Positions 7,762 through 15,168 of a DNA stretch of 22,014 bases are shown piece by piece. Made by a program: the position numbers and the translations under genes. Under the pieces are notes generated by a model. The model was not told the origin of the DNA. It ran no database searches and saw only the letters and a program-made list of their open reading frames with translations. Source of the DNA: Colwellia sp. (GTDB lineage Bacteria; Pseudomonadota; Gammaproteobacteria; Enterobacterales; Alteromonadaceae); NCBI GenBank assembly GCA_003521815.1, contig DPHE01000013.1, positions 1 to 22,014 of the forward strand, written 5' to 3'. Numbering within the stretch: position 1 is the first letter of the stretch; the number at the start of each line of letters is the position of its first letter.

Positions 7762-8580
7762 TTAAAGGTTTCTTAAGTAAGCGTTTGGATAACTTCCTTG
7801 TTTTAGCTCTAGCAATAGTTTATTTATTATGGTGTTATCTAAAAAAGGACCTATTTGAATACGGTATATTTTATTTTTTTCAGGATAATTAACCGTATGC
7901 AAATATTTTTTGGATAAAAAAAGAGCTGTTTTTTTGGCTAATTCAAGCTTACTTGTAGCAAATACTTGAATGTACTTTTTTGTTGGGGGCTCATTTAATT
8001 GGCTATCGATTATTGATTTTTTTATATTTACAATCAATGGCTCTTTAGGGACATTGGTTTTATTGACGTTCGTTATACTGGCGATTTTCACTTCCGCAGT
8101 ACCTGTTTTCAACATATCAAGTTTGTAGGCGGCACTGTAGGATAAATCAATAATACGTTGTTGATGAAAAGGACCACGGTCATTGACTCGAACGATTACC
8201 GACTTATTGTTAGCTAAATTAGTAACCTTTAAATAGGTCGGTAAGGGGAGGTTTTTATGGGCAGCGCTCATGGCATACATATCATAAATTTCACCATTTG
8301 AGGTTAAATGACCGTGAAATTTTCTACCGTACCAAGAGGCGGTACCTATTTCTTCAAAATTTTGTGCATGCGTTAATACTTGATAGTTAATACCGCGAAC
8401 TTGATAATTTTTGTTGCCTCCACGACTATGATTTTCTGCGCGGGGGGTGGCATCTTTTAATTCTGCTTGGTTTGGTAATCTACTTGGAATACTATCGTTA
8501 GCCTGTTGATAGCGGCCAGAACTACAGGCAGTTAGCAGGGTAAGTAGAACTAAGAAGAATAGTTTGTATAGTGTTCCCAT
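7762..8580 (-). CDS. rlpA: RlpA, septal-ring lytic transglycosylase lipoprotein
   Basis: RlpA is an outer-membrane lipoprotein. In Pseudomonas it is a lytic transglycosylase that cuts glycan strands lacking stem peptides; in other species activity has not always been found. The 272-residue product starts with a lipoprotein signal and lipobox LLTAC (Cys19). The double-psi beta-barrel domain (about 76-165) holds GTASWYGRKFHGHLTSNGE, the AAH and LPLPTYLKVTN blocks and VRVNDRGPF with the conserved acidic residue. The C-terminal SPOR domain (about 196-270; KKYIQVFATSKLELAKK, YRIQIGPF) binds denuded peptidoglycan at the septum. It is shorter than E. coli RlpA (about 360) because the linkers are shorter. 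It lies 146 bases after rodA and belongs to the usual mrdA-rodA-rlpA-dacA order. Confidence 0.94.
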   Translation of the reverse strand: MGTLYKLFFLVLLTLLTACSSGRYQQANDSIPSRLPNQAELKDATPRAENHSRGGNKNYQVRGINYQVLTHAQNFEEIGTASWYGRKFHGHLTSNGEIYDMYAMSAAHKNLPLPTYLKVTNLANNKSVIVRVNDRGPFHQQRIIDLSYSAAYKLDMLKTGTAEVKIASITNVNKTNVPKEPLIVNIKKSIIDSQLNEPPTKKYIQVFATSKLELAKKTALFLSKKYLHTVNYPEKNKIYRIQIGPFLDNTIINKLLLELKQGSYPNAYLRNL

Positions 8581-8726
8581 TATATTTTCTTATTTTTATA
8601 TGAAGTTAAGGTCGTTAGTATTGAAGTGAGTTTGTGTAAATTTAAGGATAACGCGCGGAGTTGATGCTAGTCAATGAGCACGTTTGACAAAAAAGTTAGA
8701 CAAAATAGCAAAATATTTATTTACCT

Positions 8727-9842
8727 TTAAGTATGAAGCCGTCGGTGAGTACTAATAGCCATCAGCATGCCAAAACCTGCGAGTAATGTCACCATTGATG
8801 TACCTCCATAACTCACTAAGGGTAAAGGCACGCCAACAACAGGTAACAAACCTGATACCATGCCAATATTAACAAACACATAAACAAAGAACGTTAGGGT
8901 AATACTACCGGCTAACAACTTGGTAAAGGGGTGTTGAGCATTAACGGCAATCCATAGACCGCGCATTATTATAAATAGATACACTGCAAGTAAAACACCG
9001 ACACCAATCAAGCCAAACTCTTCACTAAAAACAGCAAAAATAAAATCAGTATGGGGTTCAGGTAAAAACTCTAATTGAGATTGTGTGCCTTGCAGCCAAC
9101 CTTTACCATCAATTCCACCAGAGCCTATAGCTATTTTAGACTGAATAATATGGTAACCGGAGCCAAGTGGATCTTGCTCAGGGTTTAAAAAAGTCATCAC
9201 TCTTTGTCTTTGGTAATCTTTCATCAAAAACATCCATAACACGGGAGCGAATGCTGAGCCTAGCCCAACGCAAACAGCAATTAATTTCCAACTAGCCCCA
9301 GCGAGAAAAATAACAAAAATACCAGAGCTAGCAATTAACAGCGAAGTACCTAAGTCTGGTTGGTTAGCAATAAGTAGTGTAGGAATTAATACTAAGAGAA
9401 AAGCCCATATGATGGTGGGATTTTTAACAGGTAAATTGTTTTGACTGACAAACCAAGCAATCATAATTGGTACTATCAGTTTCATTATTTCTGAGGGCTG
9501 AAATTTCATAAAACCCAAATCTAGCCAGCGTTGTGCGCCTTTACCTACATGGCCAAAAAGTAATACAGCGACTAACATTAATAACCCTAATACAAAAACC
9601 GGTACTGCCCATTTTCGATATGATAAGGGTGGAATTTGGGCTATTGCTAGCATGGCCACAATAGCAATGCCTAATCGAATAGCTTGGCGGTAAACTATAT
9701 CCATACTTTGGCCACCGGCACTAAAAACGATGAACAAACCAAGTGCCATTAGCGATAGTATGCCCAGTAATAAAGGTAAATCAATATGCAATTTTTGCCA
9801 TATACTATATGATTTTTGTTGATCTTGGCCACTATTGCGCAT
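8727..9842 (-). CDS. rodA: RodA, SEDS peptidoglycan glycosyltransferase
   Basis: RodA (MrdB) is an inner-membrane SEDS-family polymerase that joins lipid II into glycan strands for lateral wall growth, paired with the transpeptidase PBP2. The 371-residue protein has about ten hydrophobic segments, beginning LPLLLGILSLMALGLFIVFS. It carries the family blocks KFQPSEIMKL, NQPDLGTSLL, the extracytoplasmic loop QSQLEFLPEPHTDFIFAVF followed by SEEFGLIG (with the essential Asp region), and the end block PLPLVSYGGTSM. Length agrees with E. coli RodA (370). Its ATG overlaps the mrdA stop by one base (TAATG), so the two partners are probably translationally coupled and made in matched amounts. Confidence 0.97.
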   Translation of the reverse strand: MRNSGQDQQKSYSIWQKLHIDLPLLLGILSLMALGLFIVFSAGGQSMDIVYRQAIRLGIAIVAMLAIAQIPPLSYRKWAVPVFVLGLLMLVAVLLFGHVGKGAQRWLDLGFMKFQPSEIMKLIVPIMIAWFVSQNNLPVKNPTIIWAFLLVLIPTLLIANQPDLGTSLLIASSGIFVIFLAGASWKLIAVCVGLGSAFAPVLWMFLMKDYQRQRVMTFLNPEQDPLGSGYHIIQSKIAIGSGGIDGKGWLQGTQSQLEFLPEPHTDFIFAVFSEEFGLIGVGVLLAVYLFIIMRGLWIAVNAQHPFTKLLAGSITLTFFVYVFVNIGMVSGLLPVVGVPLPLVSYGGTSMVTLLAGFGMLMAISTHRRLHT

Positions 9843-11815
9843 TAGTCGCTCTCTTGGAGGTGTGATTGGTGCATGTGTTGCTGAGTCTTAGTATTTAATT
9901 GGTTAGATGAATTATCCATGCTAGAGGTAATCACTCTGTTGCCAAAATATTGATCCATAATTTGTCGTGCAACAGGGCCAGCATTAGTGGCTCCACCACC
10001 TTTGGCAACGTTTTCTATTGCAACGGCAACTACTACTTCAGGATTTTTAAAGGGTGCAAAGGCAATAAACATCGCATTATCACGCTGATTTTCTTGGGTG
10101 GACTTTGCATCGTATTCTTCATTTTGTTTAATACGAGCAACCTGTGCTGAGCCAGTTTTGCCAGCAGCGTCATACTTAGATCCTTTAAAGGGAGTGTAAG
10201 CGGTTGCACCAAATTTCTGAACGGTATTATGCATTGCTTCTAGCACTATATCCCAATGCTTTGCTTGTTTTAATACTAAAGGGGCTTGCTCTTCATAAAT
10301 GACTTCTTCGAAGGTGCTTTGGCTAGCACCTTCCTTATTTATCGCTATTTTTTTTGTCGCTTTTAAAAAGTGCGGTACTTTTCTTTCTCCGTGGTTTACT
10401 AACGTGGTAACTGCTTGAGTTAATTGCAATGGGGTAACAGTCCAATAGCTTTGTCCAATTCCGACAGAAAGCGTTTCACCGGTATACCAAGGTTTATTAT
10501 AACGGTCTCGTTTCCATGCAACACTGGGCATAATGGCTCTACTTTCTTCATGAATATCAATACCGGTATAATCACCAAAACCAAACTGCTCCATCATAGT
10601 GCTAATTTTAGTGATACCAAGCTTAAAGGCTAAATCAAAAAAATAAATGTTACACGATTGCTCCAGGGCTTTAGTTAAATTTACCCAGCCATGACCCCAT
10701 CTTTTCCAATCTCGATATTTATTAGGTAAGCCCTCTAATTGATACCAACCGGGATCCCAAATCTTAGTGTTTTCGGTGATCACTTGTTCTTCTAAACCGG
10801 TTAAAGCCATAAAAGGTTTTACTGTAGAAGCGGGAGGGTAACCCTGTACACCTCGGTTGATTAAAGGTAAACCTTTTGAACTAAGGAGTTTTTTGTATTC
10901 TTTACTGCGGATGCCATGTACAAATAAGTTACCATCATAGCTAGGGTTAGAGTACATCGCTAAAATTCCACCGGAACGCGGGTTCATTGCTACTACAGCG
11001 CCACGCTTTCCAGATAACGCACGTTTAGCTATCATTTGAAGTTCTATGTCTAGGGTTAAGGTGAGATCTTGACCCTGAACTGGAGGGGTATAATTCAAGG
11101 TGCGGATTATTCTACCTTGGTTATTTATCTCAACTTCTTGGTGACCAATAGTGCCGTGTAAAAGTTCTTCATAATATTTTTCAATACCCAATTTCCCTAT
11201 ACTATGCGTAGCGGCATAGTTTTCAAACTCACCCTGTTGCTTAAGTTTATTGGCATCTTTTCGATTGATTCGAGCTACATAACCTAAATTATGCGTGGTT
11301 AGTTCGCCAAAAGGGTAATAGCGCTTTAAGCGAGCATCAACAAAAACACCAGGAAACTTTTGTTGGTTAACTGAAAATAGCGCTACTTGTTGCTCACTTA
11401 AATGGGATTTTAATTCTATTTGTTTAAAGCGGCGTTTACCTTTGACCGCTTTAAAAAATATTTCTTGTCTGTCGGTACTAATATCAAGTAGTTTACTTAT
11501 TTCTTGAATGCTAGCTTCTAAGTTATCAACTTCTTCAGGGATCACCGCTAGGCTATAAACAGGTTTGTTATCTGCGAGGATGATGCCATTGCGATCGTAT
11601 ATTAGACCGCGGTTTGGTGCTACGGGGAGTAATTTTATGCGATTTGAATTTGAACGTGTCTGATATTTTTCAAAAGAGTCTACTTGTAAGGAGTAGAGAT
11701 TGCTAAACAATATTAGTAGCAGTAATAATACACCAACAAAGGCAATAAAAGTACGGCGGGCAAATAAATTAGCCTCTGCACTATGGTTACGAATAATAAC
11801 GCGACGAGGTGACAT
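9842..11815 (-). CDS. mrdA: Penicillin-binding protein 2, elongasome transpeptidase
   Basis: PBP2 cross-links new peptidoglycan during rod elongation, in complex with RodA. The product has 657 residues: a cytoplasmic start, one membrane segment (about 24-46, TFIAFVGVLLLLLILFSNLY), a dimerisation/pedestal domain with RGLIYDRNGIILADN, and the transpeptidase domain. The active-site serine is Ser330 in PASTVKP, followed by SCN (Ser387) and KTGS (Lys553 in AAGKTGSAQ). The C-terminal tail after about residue 630 is Gln/Asn/His-rich (NQLNTKTQQHMHQSHLQESD) and probably disordered. The gene overlaps rodA by one base. Its start also overlaps by one base the stop of a small upstream frame (11815-11940). 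Confidence 0.97.
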   Translation of the reverse strand: MSPRRVIIRNHSAEANLFARRTFIAFVGVLLLLLILFSNLYSLQVDSFEKYQTRSNSNRIKLLPVAPNRGLIYDRNGIILADNKPVYSLAVIPEEVDNLEASIQEISKLLDISTDRQEIFFKAVKGKRRFKQIELKSHLSEQQVALFSVNQQKFPGVFVDARLKRYYPFGELTTHNLGYVARINRKDANKLKQQGEFENYAATHSIGKLGIEKYYEELLHGTIGHQEVEINNQGRIIRTLNYTPPVQGQDLTLTLDIELQMIAKRALSGKRGAVVAMNPRSGGILAMYSNPSYDGNLFVHGIRSKEYKKLLSSKGLPLINRGVQGYPPASTVKPFMALTGLEEQVITENTKIWDPGWYQLEGLPNKYRDWKRWGHGWVNLTKALEQSCNIYFFDLAFKLGITKISTMMEQFGFGDYTGIDIHEESRAIMPSVAWKRDRYNKPWYTGETLSVGIGQSYWTVTPLQLTQAVTTLVNHGERKVPHFLKATKKIAINKEGASQSTFEEVIYEEQAPLVLKQAKHWDIVLEAMHNTVQKFGATAYTPFKGSKYDAAGKTGSAQVARIKQNEEYDAKSTQENQRDNAMFIAFAPFKNPEVVVAVAIENVAKGGGATNAGPVARQIMDQYFGNRVITSSMDNSSNQLNTKTQQHMHQSHLQESD

Positions 11816-11940
11816 TAATTATGTTCTTGATAGTAAAAAGAGTGTGGAGTGAGAATAGTATTGAAGGCAGATAAGTTAGCTCTAGGGCTATTGCCGTAGA
11901 TAATATCACGAATAATAATACGCTGAGTTACCATTCTCAT
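11815..11940 (-). CDS. 41-residue ORF filling the rlmH-mrdA gap; possible mrdA 5' duplication
   Basis: This frame starts at an ATG whose last two bases are in the rlmH stop (ATGA overlap) and ends with a TAA sharing one base with the mrdA ATG (TAATG), so it spans the whole gap. The product begins MRMVTQRIIIRDIIYGNSPR and ends SFYYQEHN. It has no membrane segment. Residues 6-29 resemble the first residues of PBP2 downstream: QRIIIR versus RRVIIR, and SPRANLSA versus SAEANLFA, with a four-residue gap. The DNA also agrees in places (ATTATTCGT; GCTAA-TTA-TTGCC with few changes). It may be a decayed partial duplication of the mrdA start, kept open by chance or as a coupling leader, or a real small protein. 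Translation is not proven. Confidence 0.4.
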   Translation of the reverse strand: MRMVTQRIIIRDIIYGNSPRANLSAFNTILTPHSFYYQEHN

Positions 11941-12407
11941 TCTCTATGGTAAGGGTGGTTATTATTAATGCTCCATGCGCGATATAAACTTTCGGCAATA
12001 AGAACTCTTACCATAGGATGAGGTAAAGTCAGTGCTGATAAAGACCATTTTTGTTCACTGGCTTTTATACAAGCAGGGGCTAGCCCTTCAGGTCCACCCA
12101 CTAAGAGTGCTACATCTCTACCATCGAACTGCCAACGTTCAAGCTGATTAGCCAGTTGAGGTGTAGTCCAAGGTTTACCTTCAACCTCTAAGGTAACTAT
12201 ACGGCTGCCTTTAGGGATAGTCGCTAATAATTGTTCACCCTCTTTTTCTAAAATACGCGTAATGTCAGCATTTTTCCCCCGTTTTCCTGCACATATCTCT
12301 ATTAAATCAAAAGATAAATCACGAGGAAAACGCCGAGCATATTCTTTAAAACCCTGGCTGACCCAAGTTGGCATTTTTGTGCCAACCGCATATAAAGTTA
12401 ACTTCAT
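11937..12407 (-). CDS. rlmH: 23S rRNA (pseudouridine-1915 N3) methyltransferase
   Basis: RlmH methylates pseudouridine 1915 in helix 69 of 23S rRNA, acting on assembled 70S ribosomes with S-adenosylmethionine. It is a SPOUT-class dimer with a trefoil knot. The 156 residues match the family length of about 155. The start MKLTLYAVGTKMPTWV, the SAM-binding LLVGGPEGLAP and the C terminus RAWSINNNHPYHRE are all diagnostic. It lies 28 bases after rsfS on the same strand and is the second ribosome-related gene in a row. Its TGA overlaps the ATG of the small ORF leading to mrdA. Confidence 0.97.
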   Translation of the reverse strand: MKLTLYAVGTKMPTWVSQGFKEYARRFPRDLSFDLIEICAGKRGKNADITRILEKEGEQLLATIPKGSRIVTLEVEGKPWTTPQLANQLERWQFDGRDVALLVGGPEGLAPACIKASEQKWSLSALTLPHPMVRVLIAESLYRAWSINNNHPYHRE

Positions 12408-12435
12408 AGTTTAATCACACCAATAAAATTGGCTG

Positions 12436-12756
12436 TTATTCGCCCCATAGTTGTTCTAAATTGTATTTATCACGTTGTTCGTTAGTCATGACATGAACAA
12501 TAATATCGCCTAAATCAACTAATGCCCATTCGCCAACATCGTTACCTTCTATGCCGCGTGGTTCAATACCTTCAGCTCTACATTCCATAGCCACTGATTG
12601 CGCGATTGATTTTATATGGCGGTTTGAGTTGCCTGAGCAAATAATCATATAGTCGGCAAAGCTTGCTTTCTCGCCAATGCTTAGAGAGATGATGTCTCTG
12701 CCTTTCATGTCTTCGAGTTTTTCAATTACAAATGCTTTAAGTGCTTCGGTTTGCAA
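12436..12756 (-). CDS. rsfS: Ribosomal silencing factor RsfS
   Basis: RsfS binds ribosomal protein uL14 on the 50S subunit and blocks joining to 30S, lowering translation when nutrients are short. The product contains the family blocks DIISLSIGEKASFADYMIIC, GNSNRHIKSIA, EGNDVGEWALVDLGDIIVHV and a YNLEQLWGE end. A GTG at 12789 would give 117 residues, but I prefer the TTG at 12756 (106 residues). It aligns with the first residue of the E. coli protein (105 residues), and AGGAAG lies seven to eight bases before it. Start by TTG may keep expression low. It lies 28 bases before rlmH and about 156 bases after nadD. Confidence 0.94.
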   Translation of the reverse strand: MQTEALKAFVIEKLEDMKGRDIISLSIGEKASFADYMIICSGNSNRHIKSIAQSVAMECRAEGIEPRGIEGNDVGEWALVDLGDIIVHVMTNEQRDKYNLEQLWGE

Positions 12757-12912
12757 GGGGTTCTTCCTAATGTTTAGTTGATTGTTCACGGTGCTTTAAA
12801 TTAAGTTAAGCACAGTCTGTCAATATTAACATTAATAGCATTACGAATAAATATATGATCATTCTAAATGGATTAAATATTTTATCGCTCACTGACTCAT
12901 ATTGTTGTTCTG

Positions 12913-13572
12913 TTAACGATAAAGGTTATTTTTTTTGATAAAAGTCAAAACACTAGGCGTTAATAGTTGCTGGCAATCTTGATTATTGGTTAATTGTTGG
13001 CGAATGTCACTTGATGAAATATCTATATGCAAGTGGTTATGATAAGACGGTAGGGTCTTGGGGAGTAAGAGAATACCACCTGAACTATGTTTTTTTAATT
13101 CAGTAATAGTATGAACTTGATGATTAGTTAATAACGCTATAGTCGCTTGATCTACCTTGTTTAATTGGTAGTTTGGCCTGGTGTTCACAACCAAATGACA
13201 AAGAGATAGAATCTCTTGATACTTATGCCAGCGAGTAAACGTTAATAAAGAGTCTAGACCAACAATAAAATACAATGTTTGCTGTGGAAATTCCTCTGCT
13301 AACTCTTTTAACGTGTCGACGGTATAAGAGTTTCCATCACGTTTTAGCTCGCGTTCATCACATCTAAATGAAGGTTCTGTGCTACAAGCCAAATGAACCA
13401 TTTCAGCACGTTGTTTTGCGCTAACATTGGGCGTTGCTTTATGAGGTGGAATATTAGCCGGAATTAACAATACTTGAGTTAATGATAGGTAATCTGCTAC
13501 CGCTTTAGTGGGTAGAGTATGCCCAAGGTGAACGGGGTCAAAAGTGCCACCTAAAATACCAATACTCGTCAT
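12913..13572 (-). CDS. nadD: Nicotinate-nucleotide adenylyltransferase
   Basis: NadD transfers AMP from ATP to nicotinate mononucleotide, giving deamido-NAD, a required step in NAD synthesis. The 219-residue protein opens with the nucleotidyltransferase motif ILGGTFDPVHLGH (HxGH-type) and has PANIPPHK, FIVGLDSL with TRWHKYQEI, and the second ATP-binding motif ISSSDIRQQL near the end. Length fits the family (about 213). It follows holA by 31 bases in the conserved holA-nadD order. The ATG at 13572 is the natural start, as the first motif begins within ten residues of it. Confidence 0.96.
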   Translation of the reverse strand: MTSIGILGGTFDPVHLGHTLPTKAVADYLSLTQVLLIPANIPPHKATPNVSAKQRAEMVHLACSTEPSFRCDERELKRDGNSYTVDTLKELAEEFPQQTLYFIVGLDSLLTFTRWHKYQEILSLCHLVVNTRPNYQLNKVDQATIALLTNHQVHTITELKKHSSGGILLLPKTLPSYHNHLHIDISSSDIRQQLTNNQDCQQLLTPSVLTFIKKNNLYR

Positions 13573-13603
13573 AGGTTAAATTACTTTGGTTGAGAAAAAA
13601 CGA

Positions 13604-14662
13604 TTAAGAATAGTCATAATTCAATGAATAGTTTTGCGTAATGTCACCATGGTAAAGTGTTAAACAAACATCGGCCAATAATATAAAAGCATTAAATTCA
13701 CTACTTGTTTTACTGATCAGATCTATGTCGGCTAGTCGTGACATTGCCCGTTTAATATCTTTTAAATTTATATGAGTCAGCGCATGTTGATAAAGCGGTT
13801 TACGTTTATCCCAAATTCGATATTCTTTATATAAATCGTTGAGCGGACGACCTTGTGCCAGTTTGTCTAGCATGGCATATAGTTGATTGAACTCTTTATG
13901 AAACACCCAAATAATTTGACCAGCAGCCGTACCTTCCTGTTGTAATTGATCTAACATCGTTATGCACTTTTTACAGTTACCCTCTAATAACGCATCTATA
14001 ATTTGAAAGGGGTTAAACTTAGCTTGCTTAATCACTATTTGTTCAGCATCGCTTAAACTAATTTGTCTTGTGCCAAATAGTAAGGATAACTTTTGCAACT
14101 CTTGCGCTAACGCCGGTAAATTACCTTCAAATAATTCAATTAATAATGAGGATAACTCAGGTGCCAAATTAACATTAACGTTTTTTGCTTGGTTTTGTAG
14201 CCATTTGGGAAGTCCTTTAACCTCTATATCATATAAAGGTAGATAACACCCTAATTGTATTAAGGCTTTAAACCACTTTCTATTAGTGCTGGCACCATCA
14301 AGTTTAGGACCATGAAAAATAAAAATAACATCTTGAAGTTCTGTATTTTGTGTCACTAACTCGCTTAATGCGAGTAATATTTTATTACCACTATCGCCAA
14401 TTTTAACCGTAGTAAACTCCACTTCAATAATACGCTGACTCGCAAATAAGCTTAATGATTGGTACTCATCAATTATTTGTTGCCAGTTAAATTTATGATC
14501 GCCACTCAAGCGAATAACTTCACTAAAACCTCGCTGTTGAGCGTGAGCTTTTATAGTGACTAAACTATTGTTTTTTTGCCAAGGCTCATCACCAAAAACC
14601 AACCAAACAGGTATAAATCCTTGTGTTAATGTTTGTATAAGTTGGTTATGGTAAATTTTCAT
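13604..14662 (-). CDS. holA: DNA polymerase III subunit delta
   Basis: The delta subunit is part of the clamp loader and opens the beta sliding clamp on DNA. The 352-residue length is close to the E. coli protein (343). Recognisable features are the N-terminal MKIYHNQLIQTLTQGFIPVW and VFGDEPWQKNN, which form the beta-clamp contact region and degenerate AAA+ core, and the central segment ELSSLLIELFEGNLPALAQE followed by LQKLSLL. The C-terminal collar region contains FNAFILLADVCL. The degenerate nucleotide site is normal for delta. The gene starts only seven bases after lptE and is almost certainly co-transcribed with leuS-lptE. I assign it from motif memory plus the conserved gene order. Confidence 0.94.
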   Translation of the reverse strand: MKIYHNQLIQTLTQGFIPVWLVFGDEPWQKNNSLVTIKAHAQQRGFSEVIRLSGDHKFNWQQIIDEYQSLSLFASQRIIEVEFTTVKIGDSGNKILLALSELVTQNTELQDVIFIFHGPKLDGASTNRKWFKALIQLGCYLPLYDIEVKGLPKWLQNQAKNVNVNLAPELSSLLIELFEGNLPALAQELQKLSLLFGTRQISLSDAEQIVIKQAKFNPFQIIDALLEGNCKKCITMLDQLQQEGTAAGQIIWVFHKEFNQLYAMLDKLAQGRPLNDLYKEYRIWDKRKPLYQHALTHINLKDIKRAMSRLADIDLISKTSSEFNAFILLADVCLTLYHGDITQNYSLNYDYS

Positions 14663-14669
14663 GTAAAAC

Positions 14670-15161
14670 CTATCGTTGAACTCTTGCCATATCTCGTAAA
14701 ATTTTATCTGCTGCTGATCTTCTCAGTTCACTGAGCAATAAAGATAGCTCTCTCGATTTTGCTAAAGCTAAGTTTGGATCATCTTGATAATCTCTATTTA
14801 GCTCAAAGCGAAAATTTTTCGGCTCTTCATTAGCAAAACGCAACTGATAATGTACCGCATAAATAAGTTCATACTCGGCTACTTGTCCATTTTGAAAAAC
14901 CGATAAGGTTCTTCTATCTAGCGTATCTGACATAATGCGAAGCTCAGGTACTTGTGAATTTTTATGCTTAAGTACCTTTACTTTTTTGTGAGATAAATGC
15001 TGTTTTACTAAGCGAGTTAATTCACCGTGCACATCGCTTGACGTGACATATAACGTTTGCAATTCATCGCTAAGTAAATAATCACCACGTAGATGAAAAC
15101 CACAAGCGGATAATAGGCTTGCCAAAGTAAACGTTATTATCAAGCGCTTATATGTCATCAT
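14670..15161 (-). CDS. lptE: LPS-assembly lipoprotein LptE
   Basis: LptE is the outer-membrane lipoprotein that plugs the LptD barrel and helps insert lipopolysaccharide into the outer leaflet. From the ATG at 15161 it has 163 residues: a lipoprotein signal with lipobox LLSAC (Cys20), the typical GFHLRGDY after the cysteine, and a small alpha/beta domain with VPELRIMSDTLDRRTLSVF. An open frame extends upstream into leuS to 15260, but that part is leuS antiframe, so I reject it. In-frame ATGs at 15167, 15161 and 15158 sit just after or next to the leuS stop (15169-15171); 15161 or 15158 gives the best signal peptide. There is no strong ribosome binding site, so coupling to leuS translation is likely. 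Confidence 0.93.
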   Translation of the reverse strand: MMTYKRLIITFTLASLLSACGFHLRGDYLLSDELQTLYVTSSDVHGELTRLVKQHLSHKKVKVLKHKNSQVPELRIMSDTLDRRTLSVFQNGQVAEYELIYAVHYQLRFANEEPKNFRFELNRDYQDDPNLALAKSRELSLLLSELRRSAADKILRDMARVQR

Positions 15162-15168
15162 GAACATA

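Noticed and set aside
9950..10633. Plus-strand open frames of 60-70 codons within mrdA.
   Set aside because: They are antisense shadows of a strongly supported gene with no start signals or recognisable domains.
12806..12862. An 18-codon hydrophobic frame on the minus strand between nadD and rsfS, ending LTDCA like a tiny lipoprotein signal.
   Set aside because: It has no ribosome binding site, ends right after the Cys and lies in AT-rich spacer; chance is the simplest reading.
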